Notes under the pieces: model-generated | What the model saw: only the letters and a program-made list of their open reading frames with translations | Databases searched by the model: none | What the model was told of the DNA's origin: nothing | In this document: positions 37,074-45,956 of the stretch, piece after piece | Layout of the letters: each line of letters opens with the position of its first letter | How positions within the stretch are numbered: the first letter of the stretch is position 1 | DNA from: Marilutibacter spongiae | GTDB taxonomy: Bacteria > Pseudomonadota > Gammaproteobacteria > Xanthomonadales > Xanthomonadaceae | Assembly: GCF_014145325.1 (NCBI RefSeq) | Contig: NZ_JACHTF010000005.1 | Span: 142,259-206,258, forward strand | Length of the DNA: 64,000 nt | Direction: 5' to 3' | Made by a program: the position numbers and the translations under genes

Positions 37074-39191
37074 TCACGCCGCCGCGTAGCGCGCGGCGCT
37101 GCCCACCCAGCGCTCCACCAGGCGGCCCGCGAGCGCCGGCGCATCGGCCAGCAGGCGTTCGCCGATCTCGTGCACGCGCGGCAGCAGGTCGGCGTCGCGC
37201 GCGAGGTCGGCGACGCGGAACCCGGCGATGCCGGTCTGCCGCGTGCCCAGCAGCTCGCCGGGGCCGCGCAGTTCGAGGTCCTTCTCGGCGATCACGAAGC
37301 CGTCCTGCGTCTGCCGCATGGTTTCCAGGCGCTGGCGCGCGAGCGCTGACAGGGGCGCCTGGTAGAGAAGCACGCAATTGGAGGCCGCGCTGCCGCGTCC
37401 GACACGGCCCCGCAGCTGGTGCAGCTGGGCGAGGCCGAGGCGCTCGGCGTTCTCGATGATCATCAGCGAGGCATTGGGCACGTCGACGCCGACCTCGATG
37501 ACGGTGGTCGCCACCAGCAGGTCGGTTTCGCCGGCCTTGAAGGCACGCATGGCCGCCTGTTTGCCGGCCGCCTTCATGCGACCGTGCACCAGGTCGACGC
37601 GCAGCTCCGACAACTGGCTCGACAGGCCTTCGAACGTGGTCTGCGCGGCCTGCGCGACCACCTCGTCGCTGTCGTCGATCAGCGTGCACACCCAATAGGC
37701 CTGGCGTCCTTCGGCGCACGCGGCGCGGATGCGCTCGATCAACTCCGGGCGGCGCTCCGCGCTCAGTACGATGGTCTGCACCGGCGTGCGGCCCGGCGGG
37801 AGCTCATCGATCGCCGAGACATCCAGGTCGGCATACGCGGCCATCGCCAGCGTGCGCGGGATCGGCGTGGCGGTCATCACCAGCTGGTGCGGGACGATGG
37901 CCCCCGGGCCGACGCCGCCCCCGGCGCCCTTGTCGCGCAGCGCCAGGCGCTGGTGCACGCCGAAGCGGTGCTGCTCGTCGACGATCGCCAGCGCGAGGTC
38001 ATGGAACACGACCCCCTGCTGCATGAGCGCATGCGTGCCGACCACCACCTGCGCCTCGCCCGATGCGACCTCCTCGAGGACCCGGCCGCGGGCGCGGCCG
38101 GTGACCTTGCCCGCCAGCCATGCAACGCGGATCCCCAGCGGCTCAAGCCAGCCCCGTAGATTGGCCAGGTGTTGTTCGGCCAGCAGTTCGGTCGGTGCCA
38201 TCAACGCCGCCTGCTTGCCGCCCTCCACCGCCAGCATCGCCGCCAGCGCGGCGACCACCGTCTTGCCCGAGCCGACGTCGCCCTGCACCAGCCTGAGCAT
38301 GGGGCGCGGCTGCGCGAGATCGGCTCGAATCTGCTCGAAGACCCGCTGCTGCGCGCCGGTGAGCTCGAACGGCAAGGCGGCCTGGAGGCGACGCGACAGC
38401 GCGCGCTTGCGCAGCGCAGGCGCGGCATGGGCCTGCTGCGCGAGCCTTTGCCGGCGCAGGCTGAGGTGGTGGGCGAGCAGTTCCTCGATCGCCAGGCGTC
38501 GCTGCGCCGGGTGCGTGCCCGCGGAGAGGGCCTGCAGATCGGCGTCGGCCGGGGGACGGTGCACGGTCAGCAGGGCATGGCGCAGGGACGGCAGGTGCAG
38601 GTGTTCGAGCAGGCCCGCCGGCAACAGCTCGAGCGCGCCCTCGTCCGGCAGGCGGTCCAGTGCCAGCCCGATCAGGCGCCGCAGCGACGCCGGCCCCACC
38701 CCTTCGATCGCGGGATAGACCGGATCGAGGCGATCGGCAAGGGCATCGTCGGCGCGCGGATCGAGGACGCGGTAGCTGGGATGGACGATTTCCAGGCCGT
38801 GCTGGCCCGGCCTTGGCGTGCCGAAGCAACGCACGCGGGCGCCGGGCTGGAACTGCGCCACCTGCGCGGCGCGGAAATGGAAGAAGCGCAGCACCAGCGT
38901 GCCATGGCCTTCGTCGCCGATCGCGACCCGCAGCATCGGCCGGTACCGGAACCCGCGCTCCACCGCCTCGACCCGGCCCTCGACCTGGGCGGGCACGCCG
39001 GGCGACAGGGCGCGGATCGGTGTCAGCGCGGTGCGGTCCTCGTACTGCCGGGGCAGGTGGAACCACAGGTCCTGCACATGGAACAGGCCGCGGGCGGCGA
39101 GCTTTTCGGCAAGCTTGGGCCCCACGCCCGGAAGCGCGGTGAGGGCTTGCTGCAGGGGATCGACGGCAGGTCCGTCCTTGCGCTTGGGCAT
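37074..39191 (-). CDS. recG: ATP-dependent DNA helicase RecG
   Basis: 705 residues from MPKRKDG. The wedge (OB-fold) domain covers about residues 15-230, followed by helicase motifs: Walker A QGDVGSGKTVVAALAA, Walker B IVDEQHRFGVHQR (DEQH box), TATPIPRTLAMA, and the C-terminal VATTVIEVGVDVPNASLMIIENAERLGLAQLHQLRGRVGRG. RecG remodels stalled replication forks and Holliday junctions. It is encoded between ridA and the nucleoside hydrolase; the ridA terminator upstream means it needs its own promoter or read-through. Confidence 0.96.
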   Translation of the reverse strand: MPKRKDGPAVDPLQQALTALPGVGPKLAEKLAARGLFHVQDLWFHLPRQYEDRTALTPIRALSPGVPAQVEGRVEAVERGFRYRPMLRVAIGDEGHGTLVLRFFHFRAAQVAQFQPGARVRCFGTPRPGQHGLEIVHPSYRVLDPRADDALADRLDPVYPAIEGVGPASLRRLIGLALDRLPDEGALELLPAGLLEHLHLPSLRHALLTVHRPPADADLQALSAGTHPAQRRLAIEELLAHHLSLRRQRLAQQAHAAPALRKRALSRRLQAALPFELTGAQQRVFEQIRADLAQPRPMLRLVQGDVGSGKTVVAALAAMLAVEGGKQAALMAPTELLAEQHLANLRGWLEPLGIRVAWLAGKVTGRARGRVLEEVASGEAQVVVGTHALMQQGVVFHDLALAIVDEQHRFGVHQRLALRDKGAGGGVGPGAIVPHQLVMTATPIPRTLAMAAYADLDVSAIDELPPGRTPVQTIVLSAERRPELIERIRAACAEGRQAYWVCTLIDDSDEVVAQAAQTTFEGLSSQLSELRVDLVHGRMKAAGKQAAMRAFKAGETDLLVATTVIEVGVDVPNASLMIIENAERLGLAQLHQLRGRVGRGSAASNCVLLYQAPLSALARQRLETMRQTQDGFVIAEKDLELRGPGELLGTRQTGIAGFRVADLARDADLLPRVHEIGERLLADAPALAGRLVERWVGSAARYAAA

Positions 39192-39226
39192 CCCCCAAGC
39201 ATGCCGGGAAGCGGCGCAAAACAAAA

Positions 39227-39248
39227 ACCCCGCGCACGTGCGCGGGGT
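39227..39248 (-). terminator. Terminator of ridA
   Basis: A 22-base perfect palindrome, ACCCCGCGCAC and its complement. On the minus strand it is followed by TTTTGTTTTGC. It lies 25 bases after the ridA stop and 36 before the recG ATG. Confidence 0.9.
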
Positions 39249-39272
39249 CGCGGGAGGCGAAACGCGCCGGAC

Positions 39273-39656
39273 TCAGCCCAGCGCGAGGATCGCGTCGACT
39301 TCGAAGGCCGCACCCTTGGGCAGGCCGGCGACTTCGATGGTGGAGCGCGCCGGGTACGGCGCCTGGAAGTAATCGGCCATCACCGCGTTGACGGCGGCGA
39401 AGTCGCCCAGGTCGGTGACGTAGAGGCCCAGGCGCACGACCTGCTCGAGCGAGCCGCCGGCGGCTTCGCAGACGGCCTGGAGGTTGTCGAACGCGCGACG
39501 CGCCTGCACGCTGATGTCGCCGGCGACGAGTTCGCCGCTGGCGGGGTCGAGCGGGATCTGGCCCGAGAGGAACACCATGTCGCCGGCGCGGACGGCCTGC
39601 GAATACGGTCCGATGGCGGCCGGCGCCTGGTCGGTCTGGACGATGGTACGGGGCAT
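39273..39656 (-). CDS. ridA: 2-iminobutanoate/2-iminopropanoate deaminase RidA
   Basis: 127 residues, full length. AAIGPYSQAVRAGDMVFLSGQIPLDPASGEL, then ARRAFDNLQAVCEAAGGSLEQVVRLGLYVTDLGDF, and the end PARSTIEVAGLPKGAAFEVDAILAL with the conserved arginine of the active site. It hydrolyses reactive enamine/imine intermediates from PLP enzymes. It follows spoT by 62 bases on the same strand, an order (rpoZ-spoT-ridA-recG) common in gammaproteobacteria. Confidence 0.96.
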   Translation of the reverse strand: MPRTIVQTDQAPAAIGPYSQAVRAGDMVFLSGQIPLDPASGELVAGDISVQARRAFDNLQAVCEAAGGSLEQVVRLGLYVTDLGDFAAVNAVMADYFQAPYPARSTIEVAGLPKGAAFEVDAILALG

Positions 39657-39718
39657 GCGGGGGCTCTCCTGGAGATACTGGGCCGCAGTGTACCGGCGGG
39701 GGCACGCCAGGGGAGTGA

Positions 39719-41908
39719 CTACATGCGCTGGACGGCCAGCACGACATTGAGGCGGCGGACGCGGCGGATCACGTTGGCCAGGTGCCGGCGGTCCGACACC
39801 TCGATCGAGAAGCGCATGGCCGCGACGTGGGTGTCGCGCTCCAGGTACTCCACGCGATCGATGTTGGACTCGGCGTCGGCCACCGCGGCGGCCACCTGGG
39901 CCAGCGCGCCGGGGCGGTTGTCGACGTCGATCTTCAGTGCCGCGGCGAAGTCGCCCGAGACCTCGCGGTCCCAGCCGATCGGCACCCAGCGGTCGGGCGA
40001 CTTGCGGTACTCGGCGACGTTCGGACAATCCAGCCGGTGCACCACCACGCCCCGGCCCGCGGTGTGGTAGCCCATGATCTCGTCGCCAGGCACCGGCAGG
40101 CAGCATTGGGCGAAGCTGATGACGCCGCGCTCGGCGCCGGTGATCAGGATCTTTTCGTCGGGCAGGCGCGCGCGCACCGCCTGGCGACGCTCGGGACCGC
40201 CCGGGGTCTCGCGCGCGAGCGCCTGCGCGACCTGGCTGGGCATGCGGTTGCCCAGCGCGATCTCGGCCAGCAGGGCCTCCAGGCGCGGGTAGCGATGCTC
40301 GGCGAGATAAGCATCGATGCGCACCTGCGGCACGCGGTCGAGCGAGGTGTCCAGGCCTTCCAGCGCGCGGTCGAGCATGCGATGGCCCAGTTGCACGGCG
40401 TCCTCGTGGCCGATCTGCTTGAGCTGCTGGCGGATCGCGGTGCGCGCCTTGCCCGAGACCACGAACTCCAGCCACTGCGGCTTGGGCGTGGAGGAACGCG
40501 CGGTGATCACCTCCACGCGCTGGCCGCTGGCCAGTCGGGTGCGCAGCGGCGAGAGCTTGCCGTCCACGCGCGCGGCCACGGCCATGTTGCCCACGTCGGT
40601 ATGCACCGCATAGGCGAAGTCCAGCGCGGTCGCGTTGCGCGGCAGCGACAGGATGTCGCCCTTGGGCGTGAACAGGTAGACCTCGTCGGGGAACAGGTCG
40701 ACCTTGACGTTCTCCAGGAATTCGAGCGACGAGCCGGTGTCGTGCTGCGACTCGACCAGCCCGGTGATCCAGTGGTGGGCGCGGCTCTGGGCGCTGTTGG
40801 GGCCCTCCGCGCCATCCTTGTAGGACCAGTGCGCGGCGACGCCCTTCTCGGCGACCAGGTCCATCTCCTCGGTCCGGATCTGCACTTCCACCGGCGAACC
40901 GTAGGGCCCGAACAGCACCGTGTGCAGCGACTGGTAGCCGTTGGCCTTGGGGATCGCGATGAAGTCGCGGAAGCGCGCGTCCAGCGGTTTGTAGGTGGCA
41001 TGCACCACGCCAAGCGCGTGGTAGCAGTCGGGCACCGTGCGCACGACCACGCGGAAGCCGAACACGTCCATCACCTGGGTGAAGTTCTTGTTCTCCGCGC
41101 GCATCTTCGTATAGATGCTCCACGGCGACTTGACCCGGCTCACCAGGCGGTGCTGCAGCTTCTCCTTGGCCAGCCGCTGGGCCAGGTTGGCCTCGATCTG
41201 CACCAGGGCCTCGCGCCGGACCACCGGCTGGGTGCGGATGCGCTTCTCGATCACCGCGTGGCGCCAGGGGTGCAGCGCGCGGAAGCCCAGGTCCTGCAAC
41301 TCGGCCTTGATCAGGTTCATGCCCAGGCGCTGGGCGATCGGCGCGTAGATGTCCAGGGTCTCGCGGGCGATGCGGTGCCGCGCCTCGGCGCCCTGGGCGC
41401 CCAGCGTGCGCATGTTGTGCAGGCGGTCGGCGAGCTTGATGAGGATGACGCGCAGGTCGCGCGACATCGCCAGCAGCATCTTGCGGAAGCTCTCGGCGGT
41501 GGCCTCGGCGCGGTCGCGGAACTGGAGCTTGTCGAGCTTGGTGACGCCATCGACCAGTTCGGCCACCGTCTCGCCGAATTCGTCGGCCAGGCACTCGCGG
41601 GTGACCGGGGTGTCCTCGATGGTGTCGTGCAGGATCGCCGCGATCAGCGTCTCTGCGTCCAGGCCCTGTTCGGCCAGGACCTGGGCCACCGCCACCGGAT
41701 GGGTGATGTAGGGCTCGCCGGACTTGCGCGTCTGGCCCGCGTGGGCGGAGGCACCGACCGCCCAGGCCCGCCTCAGCCGCACCCGCTGGGACTCGTCCAG
41801 GTACCCGGCCGCACGCTCCATCGCCTGCATGTAGTCGGGCAGCGAATCGAAGTCGCTGGACGGCGGCGCAAGCACGTTCAGGTTGGCGGTGTCGGGGCGG
41901 GCTGACAT
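39719..41908 (-). CDS. spoT: Bifunctional (p)ppGpp synthetase/hydrolase SpoT
   Basis: 729 residues. The HD hydrolase domain has ITHPVAVAQVLAEQGLDAETLIAAILHDTIEDTPVT, with intact His-Asp. The synthetase domain has RVKSPWSIYTKM and a conserved FGFRVVVRTVPDCYHALGVVHATYKPLDARFRDFIAIPKANGYQSLHT. TGS domain (LSLPRNATALDFAYAVHTDVG), conserved helical and zinc-finger-like regions (ISFAQCCLPVPGDEIMGY) and a C-terminal ACT domain follow. Both activities look intact, so it controls the stringent response. It lies downstream of rpoZ across a hairpin. Confidence 0.96.
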   Translation of the reverse strand: MSARPDTANLNVLAPPSSDFDSLPDYMQAMERAAGYLDESQRVRLRRAWAVGASAHAGQTRKSGEPYITHPVAVAQVLAEQGLDAETLIAAILHDTIEDTPVTRECLADEFGETVAELVDGVTKLDKLQFRDRAEATAESFRKMLLAMSRDLRVILIKLADRLHNMRTLGAQGAEARHRIARETLDIYAPIAQRLGMNLIKAELQDLGFRALHPWRHAVIEKRIRTQPVVRREALVQIEANLAQRLAKEKLQHRLVSRVKSPWSIYTKMRAENKNFTQVMDVFGFRVVVRTVPDCYHALGVVHATYKPLDARFRDFIAIPKANGYQSLHTVLFGPYGSPVEVQIRTEEMDLVAEKGVAAHWSYKDGAEGPNSAQSRAHHWITGLVESQHDTGSSLEFLENVKVDLFPDEVYLFTPKGDILSLPRNATALDFAYAVHTDVGNMAVAARVDGKLSPLRTRLASGQRVEVITARSSTPKPQWLEFVVSGKARTAIRQQLKQIGHEDAVQLGHRMLDRALEGLDTSLDRVPQVRIDAYLAEHRYPRLEALLAEIALGNRMPSQVAQALARETPGGPERRQAVRARLPDEKILITGAERGVISFAQCCLPVPGDEIMGYHTAGRGVVVHRLDCPNVAEYRKSPDRWVPIGWDREVSGDFAAALKIDVDNRPGALAQVAAAVADAESNIDRVEYLERDTHVAAMRFSIEVSDRRHLANVIRRVRRLNVVLAVQRM

Positions 41909-42053
41909 GAAATCAATCTAAGGGGCGGACTGCCCCCTTGCAATGCGGCGCGGTGCGGGAAACGGCGCCGTCGGCGCCCGTTCAGCCCCTGTTTTCGACC
42001 GGCGGGAGGGATTCCGCCCCGAACGACCGGTCACCCGGCCGCCGCAAACGCGA

Positions 42054-42077
42054 ACGGCCCCGCCAGGGCGGGGCCGT
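42054..42077 (-). terminator. Hairpin between rpoZ and spoT
   Basis: ACGGCCCCGC-CAGG-GCGGGGCCGT, a 10-bp perfect stem with four-base loop, 42 bases after the rpoZ stop. The minus strand then reads TCGCGTTTGC, a poor U-run, so it may attenuate rather than end transcription into spoT. Confidence 0.65.
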
Positions 42078-42118
42078 CGGGAGCCGTCCCGGGACGGGGC
42101 GGCCAAGCCTGGGCAGGC

Positions 42119-42418
42119 TTATTCGTCGTTCTTGGACATGTCCTCGTCCGCCACCACTTCGGCGGCGGCCCACTCCAGGGCCTCGCGCTCCTTGCGCTCG
42201 CGCTCGGACTTCTCGACGGCCTCGATGTAGGTGGCGTCGACCTCGCGCGCGGCGATCTCGCGCAGCGCCAGCACGGTCGGCTTGTCGTTGGACTCGGAGT
42301 TGTCGAGCATCGGCTCGACGTTGTTGGCCAGCTGGCGCGCGCGCTTGGCGGCCAACATGACCAGTTCGAAGCGGTTGTCGACCACTTCCAGGCAATCTTC
42401 AACGGTGATGCGGGCCAT
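42119..42418 (-). CDS. rpoZ: RNA polymerase omega subunit
   Basis: 99 residues, [33 protein letters not shown] being the omega signature, and [17 protein letters not shown] the second conserved helix. It assists assembly of the beta-prime subunit and mediates ppGpp binding to RNA polymerase, which suits its place just before spoT. The C-terminal 30 residues are acidic/charged and variable. gmk and yicC lie upstream on the same strand. Confidence 0.96.
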   Translation of the reverse strand: MARITVEDCLEVVDNRFELVMLAAKRARQLANNVEPMLDNSESNDKPTVLALREIAAREVDATYIEAVEKSERERKEREALEWAAAEVVADEDMSKNDE

Positions 42419-42544
42419 GGGGCTCCCAACGGCTGACGCCGTAATGCGGACAAATCGGCCGGCCATTATAGGGACCCACCGGCCCCGTCGGCAAGTCCAG
42501 CCTTGGGAATCAGGCAGTTACGGTCCCGGCACCGCAGGGGGCGT

Positions 42545-43165
42545 TCAGCCTTGCAGCAGGCCGCCGATCAGCCGGCCATGGCGGGCGACCTGCATCTCGC
42601 GCCGCAGCCGGCTGGCGGTGAAGATCGCGCACATCTCGTCGACGGCCACGGCGAAGTGTTCGTTGACGATCACGTAGTCGAACTCGCCGTAATGCGACAT
42701 TTCCTCGCGGGCGGCCGCCAGGCGCTGGGCGATGACGTCGTCGCTGTCCTGGCCGCGGTTGCGCATGCGCTGCTCCAGCGCCTCGCGCGAGGGCGGCAGG
42801 ATGAACACGCTGATCGCGCCGGGCACCTGCCGGCGGACCTGGCGCGCACCCTGCCAGTCGATCTCCAGCAACACGTCGCGGCCGGCGGCCAGCTGCGGCT
42901 CGACCGACTGCCGGGCGGTGCCCTTCCAGTCGCCGTGGACGCGGGCGTGTTCGAAGAAGTCGCCGGCGGCGACCATGCGTTCGAACTCGGTTTCGTCGAC
43001 GAAGTGGTAGTGCTCGGCATGGCGCTCGCCCGGCCGCGGGCGGCGCGAGGTGAAGGAGATCGACAGGCAGATGTTGGGATCGCGCGCGAGCACCGCGTTG
43101 ACGATGCTGGACTTGCCCGCCCCGGAAGGCGCAGCGACGATGAAGAGGGTGCCTCGCATGGTCAT
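42545..43165 (-). CDS. gmk: Guanylate kinase
   Basis: 206 residues. P-loop FIVAAPSGAGKSSIVNAVL near the N-terminus, SFTSRRPRPGERHAEHYHFVDETEF as the GMP-binding region, and DVLLEIDWQGARQVR. It phosphorylates GMP to GDP. ATG 43165 overlaps the yicC stop (ATGA); a second ATG two codons later is also possible. The yicC-gmk-rpoZ-spoT order is conserved in gammaproteobacteria. Confidence 0.96.
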   Translation of the reverse strand: MTMRGTLFIVAAPSGAGKSSIVNAVLARDPNICLSISFTSRRPRPGERHAEHYHFVDETEFERMVAAGDFFEHARVHGDWKGTARQSVEPQLAAGRDVLLEIDWQGARQVRRQVPGAISVFILPPSREALEQRMRNRGQDSDDVIAQRLAAAREEMSHYGEFDYVIVNEHFAVAVDEMCAIFTASRLRREMQVARHGRLIGGLLQG

Positions 43166-44022
43166 TCGATGTTCTGCACCTGTTCGCGGATCTGGTCGAT
43201 CAGGACCTTCAGGTCGACCGCGGCGGCGGTGCTGCGCGCGTCGACCGACTTCGAGCCCAGGGTGTTGGCCTCGCGGTTGAACTCCTGCAGGAGGAAGTCC
43301 AGCCGCCGTCCCACGGCTTCGCGCAGGCCGAGCACGCGGCGCGCTTCGCCGACGTGGGTGGCCAGGCGGTCGAGCTCCTCGTCGACGTCGAGCTTCTGCA
43401 GCCAGATCACCAGTTCCTGTTCCAGCCTGCCGGGATCGACCGGCTGCGGCAGGTCGGCCAGGCGGGCCTGGAGCTTGAGGCGCTGGGCGTCGCGAATCTG
43501 CGGCACCAGGGTGCGCAGGGTGGCGACATGGCCGTCGATCAGGCCCAGGCGTTCGCCGATGGCATCGGCCAGCTTGGCGCCCTCGCGTTCGCGGGCCGCG
43601 ACGAACTCGTCCAGCACCGCGTCCAGCAGGGACAGCGCCTCGGCCTGCAGGGCGGCGGGATCGGCGACGGGCGCCTGCAACACACCGGGAAGCTGGAGCA
43701 ACTGGCTGAACTCGGTGTGCAGGCCCGGGAACCGCGACGAGAGGTCGATCGCCAGCTCCCCCAGTTCGCGCAGCCGGGTGGGATCGACCCGCAGCGCACC
43801 CTCGCCCTCGGGACTGCGCAGGCGCAACACCAGGTCGACCTTGCCGCGCGACAGGCGCGCGGCGACGCGCTCGCGCAGGGCCGGCTCCAGGGAGCGCAGG
43901 TCGTCGTGCAGGCGGGTACCGACCTCGAGGAACCGGTGGTTCACCGAGCGCAGCTCGCAACCCAGGGTGCCCCAGGGCGTGGCGCGTTCGCCGCTGGCGA
44001 AGGCGGTCATGCTGCGGATCAT
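43162..44022 (-). CDS. yicC: YicC-family endoribonuclease-like protein
   Basis: 286 residues starting MIRSMTAFASGE, the family's hallmark. LRSVNHRFLEVGTRLHDDLRSLEPALRERVAARLSRGKVDL and the C-terminal GRRLDFLLQEFNREANTLGSKSVDARSTAAAVDLKVLIDQIREQVQNIE (DUF1732) are intact. E. coli YicC has been reported to act in small-RNA degradation as an endoribonuclease. The gene overlaps gmk by four bases. It is divergent from rph, whose product is also an RNA-processing enzyme. Confidence 0.93.
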   Translation of the reverse strand: MIRSMTAFASGERATPWGTLGCELRSVNHRFLEVGTRLHDDLRSLEPALRERVAARLSRGKVDLVLRLRSPEGEGALRVDPTRLRELGELAIDLSSRFPGLHTEFSQLLQLPGVLQAPVADPAALQAEALSLLDAVLDEFVAAREREGAKLADAIGERLGLIDGHVATLRTLVPQIRDAQRLKLQARLADLPQPVDPGRLEQELVIWLQKLDVDEELDRLATHVGEARRVLGLREAVGRRLDFLLQEFNREANTLGSKSVDARSTAAAVDLKVLIDQIREQVQNIE

Positions 44023-44159
44023 GCGGGTCGTCCTGCCGTCGTCGGGAAGCCTTGCGGCCGTGAAGTATGCCATCGCCACGCCGCCGTCGCCGCCCCGGCG
44101 GCGGTCCGGGCGCCGCCAAACCGCTAGAATCGTGGCCTTGACCGACACACGTCTCCTAC

Positions 44160-44915
44160 ATGACCGACACCCCCGCCCCCATCGCCCGCCCCAGCGGCCG
44201 CCTGCCCGACCAGCTGCGCGAAGTGCGCATCGAACGCGGCTTCACCCGCCATGCCGAGGGCTCGGTGCTGATCAGCTTCGGCGACACCCGGGTGCTGTGC
44301 ACCGCCAGCGTCGAGAACCGCGTGCCGGCGTTCCTGCGCGGCAAGGGCGAGGGCTGGGTCACCGCGGAATACGGCATGTTGCCGCGCGCGACCCACACCC
44401 GCAGCGACCGCGAGGCCACCCGCGGCAAGCAGGGCGGGCGCACGCTCGAGATCCAGCGCCTGATCGGCCGCTCGCTGCGCGCGTGCGTCGACCGCAGCCT
44501 GCTCGGCGAACGCACCATCACGCTCGACTGCGACGTCCTCCAGGCCGATGGCGGCACCCGCACCGCGGCGATCACCGGCGCCTATGTCGCCCTGGTGGAC
44601 GCGGTCCAGGGCCTGGTCGCCTCGCGCGCCATCAAGTTGCCGCAATGCGGACGATCGCCCATCTTCGGCGCAGTGGCGGCGGTCTCGGTCGGCGTCTACC
44701 GCGGCGTCCCCGTGCTCGACCTCGACTACGCCGAGGACAGCGACTGCGACACCGACATGAACGTGGTCATGAACGACGGCGGCGGCTTCATCGAGCTGCA
44801 GGGCACCGCCGAGGGCCATGCCTTCCGCCGCGAGGAACTGGAGGCGATGACGGCCCTGGCCGAATCGGGCATCCGCACGCTGATCGCCCGCCAGCGCGAA
44901 GCCCTGGACGCCTGA
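44160..44915 (+). CDS. rph: Ribonuclease PH
   Basis: 251 residues. [43 protein letters not shown] at the N-terminus and [45 protein letters not shown] in the middle, with the late [19 protein letters not shown] acidic segment. The phosphorolytic exonuclease trims 3' ends of tRNA precursors. It is divergent from yicC and followed one base later by a VOC gene, so rph-VOC-rdgB-hemW probably forms one transcript. Confidence 0.96.
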   Translation: MTDTPAPIARPSGRLPDQLREVRIERGFTRHAEGSVLISFGDTRVLCTASVENRVPAFLRGKGEGWVTAEYGMLPRATHTRSDREATRGKQGGRTLEIQRLIGRSLRACVDRSLLGERTITLDCDVLQADGGTRTAAITGAYVALVDAVQGLVASRAIKLPQCGRSPIFGAVAAVSVGVYRGVPVLDLDYAEDSDCDTDMNVVMNDGGGFIELQGTAEGHAFRREELEAMTALAESGIRTLIARQREALDA

Positions 44916-44916
44916 C

Positions 44917-45348
44917 ATGGCCACGCCGCGCCCCACGCGCCAGTCCATCGGCAGCGTCACCGTCGTGGTCCGCGACTACGACGAAGCGATCGACTGGTAC
45001 ACCCGCGTCCTGGGATTCCTGCTGCTCGAGGACACCGACCTGGGACACGGCAAGCGCTGGGTGCGGGTCGCGCCGGTGGGCACCGACGACGGTTGCGCGC
45101 TCCTGCTCGCCCTCGCCTCGGACGATGCGCAACGGCGTTGCGTCGGCGCCCAGACGGGCGGCCGCGTGGGATTCTTCCTGCATACCAGCGACTTCGCCCG
45201 CGACTTCGCGGCGCTGGACGCGCGCGGCGTTCGTTTCACCCAAGCCCCGCGCCACGAGTCCTACGGCAGCGTGGCGGTGTTCGAGGACCTGTACGGCAAC
45301 CGCTGGGACCTGCTGGGTCTGAAGGAAGACGCCGATGACGCAGGTTGA
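44917..45348 (+). CDS. VOC-family (glyoxalase/bleomycin resistance-like) protein
   Basis: 143 residues with the two beta-alpha-beta modules of the vicinal oxygen chelate fold: SIGSVTVVVRDYDEAIDWYTRVLGFLLLEDTDLG at the start and VGFFLHTSDFARDFAALDARGVRF, then SVAVFEDLYGNRWDLL at the end. The final E/D and histidine-poor pattern do not identify the metal or reaction. It is overlapped by rdgB at its 3' end (14 bases), so is likely co-translated in the rph-rdgB-hemW set. Function unknown. Confidence 0.82.
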   Translation: MATPRPTRQSIGSVTVVVRDYDEAIDWYTRVLGFLLLEDTDLGHGKRWVRVAPVGTDDGCALLLALASDDAQRRCVGAQTGGRVGFFLHTSDFARDFAALDARGVRFTQAPRHESYGSVAVFEDLYGNRWDLLGLKEDADDAG

Positions 45349-45946
45349 GGGCGAGCGCTGGGTCATCGCCAGCAGCAACGCCGGCAAGCTGGCCGAGTTC
45401 CGCGACCTGCTCGGCGACGCGGGTCCCACATGCGTGCCGCAGCAGCAGCTGGGCGTGGTCGACGCCGAGGAAACCGGCCTGAGCTTCATCGAGAACGCCC
45501 TGCTCAAGGCACGGCACGCCGCCCAGGCCACCGGCCTGCCGGCGCTCGCGGACGACTCCGGGCTGTGCGTCGATGCGCTCGACGGCGCGCCCGGCCTGTA
45601 CTCGGCACGCTACGCCGGCGGCCACGGCGACGCCGGGGCCAACATCGCCAAGCTGCTCGCCGCGCTGGCCGCCCGACCGGGCACGGATCGGCGCGCGCGC
45701 TTCGTCGCGGTGATCGCCTGGCTGCGCCACCCGCTCGATCCGCAGCCGGTGGTCGCGCAGGGCGTGTGGCAGGGCCGCATCCTCGGGCACCCCCGCGGCG
45801 CGGGCGGATTCGGCTATGACCCGGTGTTCCAGCCCGACGGCCACGACTGCAGCGCCGCGGAACTCGCGCCCGCGCTCAAGAACCGCCTCAGCCACCGCGG
45901 CCAGGCACTGGCCGCACTGCGCCGGCAGCTGCTCGACCTGGCCTGA
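45335..45946 (+). CDS. rdgB: XTP/dITP pyrophosphatase (RdgB/Ham1)
   Basis: 203 residues. WVIASSNAGKLAEFRDLL at the start, then ETGLSFIENALLKARHAAQATGLPALADDSGLCVDALDGAPGLYSARYAG and GAGGFGYDPVFQPDG, all diagnostic. It removes non-canonical purine nucleoside triphosphates (XTP, ITP, dITP). Start codon lies inside the end of the VOC gene. hemW follows after 10 bases. Confidence 0.95.
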   Translation: MTQVEGERWVIASSNAGKLAEFRDLLGDAGPTCVPQQQLGVVDAEETGLSFIENALLKARHAAQATGLPALADDSGLCVDALDGAPGLYSARYAGGHGDAGANIAKLLAALAARPGTDRRARFVAVIAWLRHPLDPQPVVAQGVWQGRILGHPRGAGGFGYDPVFQPDGHDCSAAELAPALKNRLSHRGQALAALRRQLLDLA

Positions 45947-45956
45947 TCCGCCCCGC

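Noticed and set aside
41909..42118. Small gene or riboswitch between rpoZ and spoT
   Set aside because: The only structure found is the terminator-like hairpin; short frames there lack ribosome sites.
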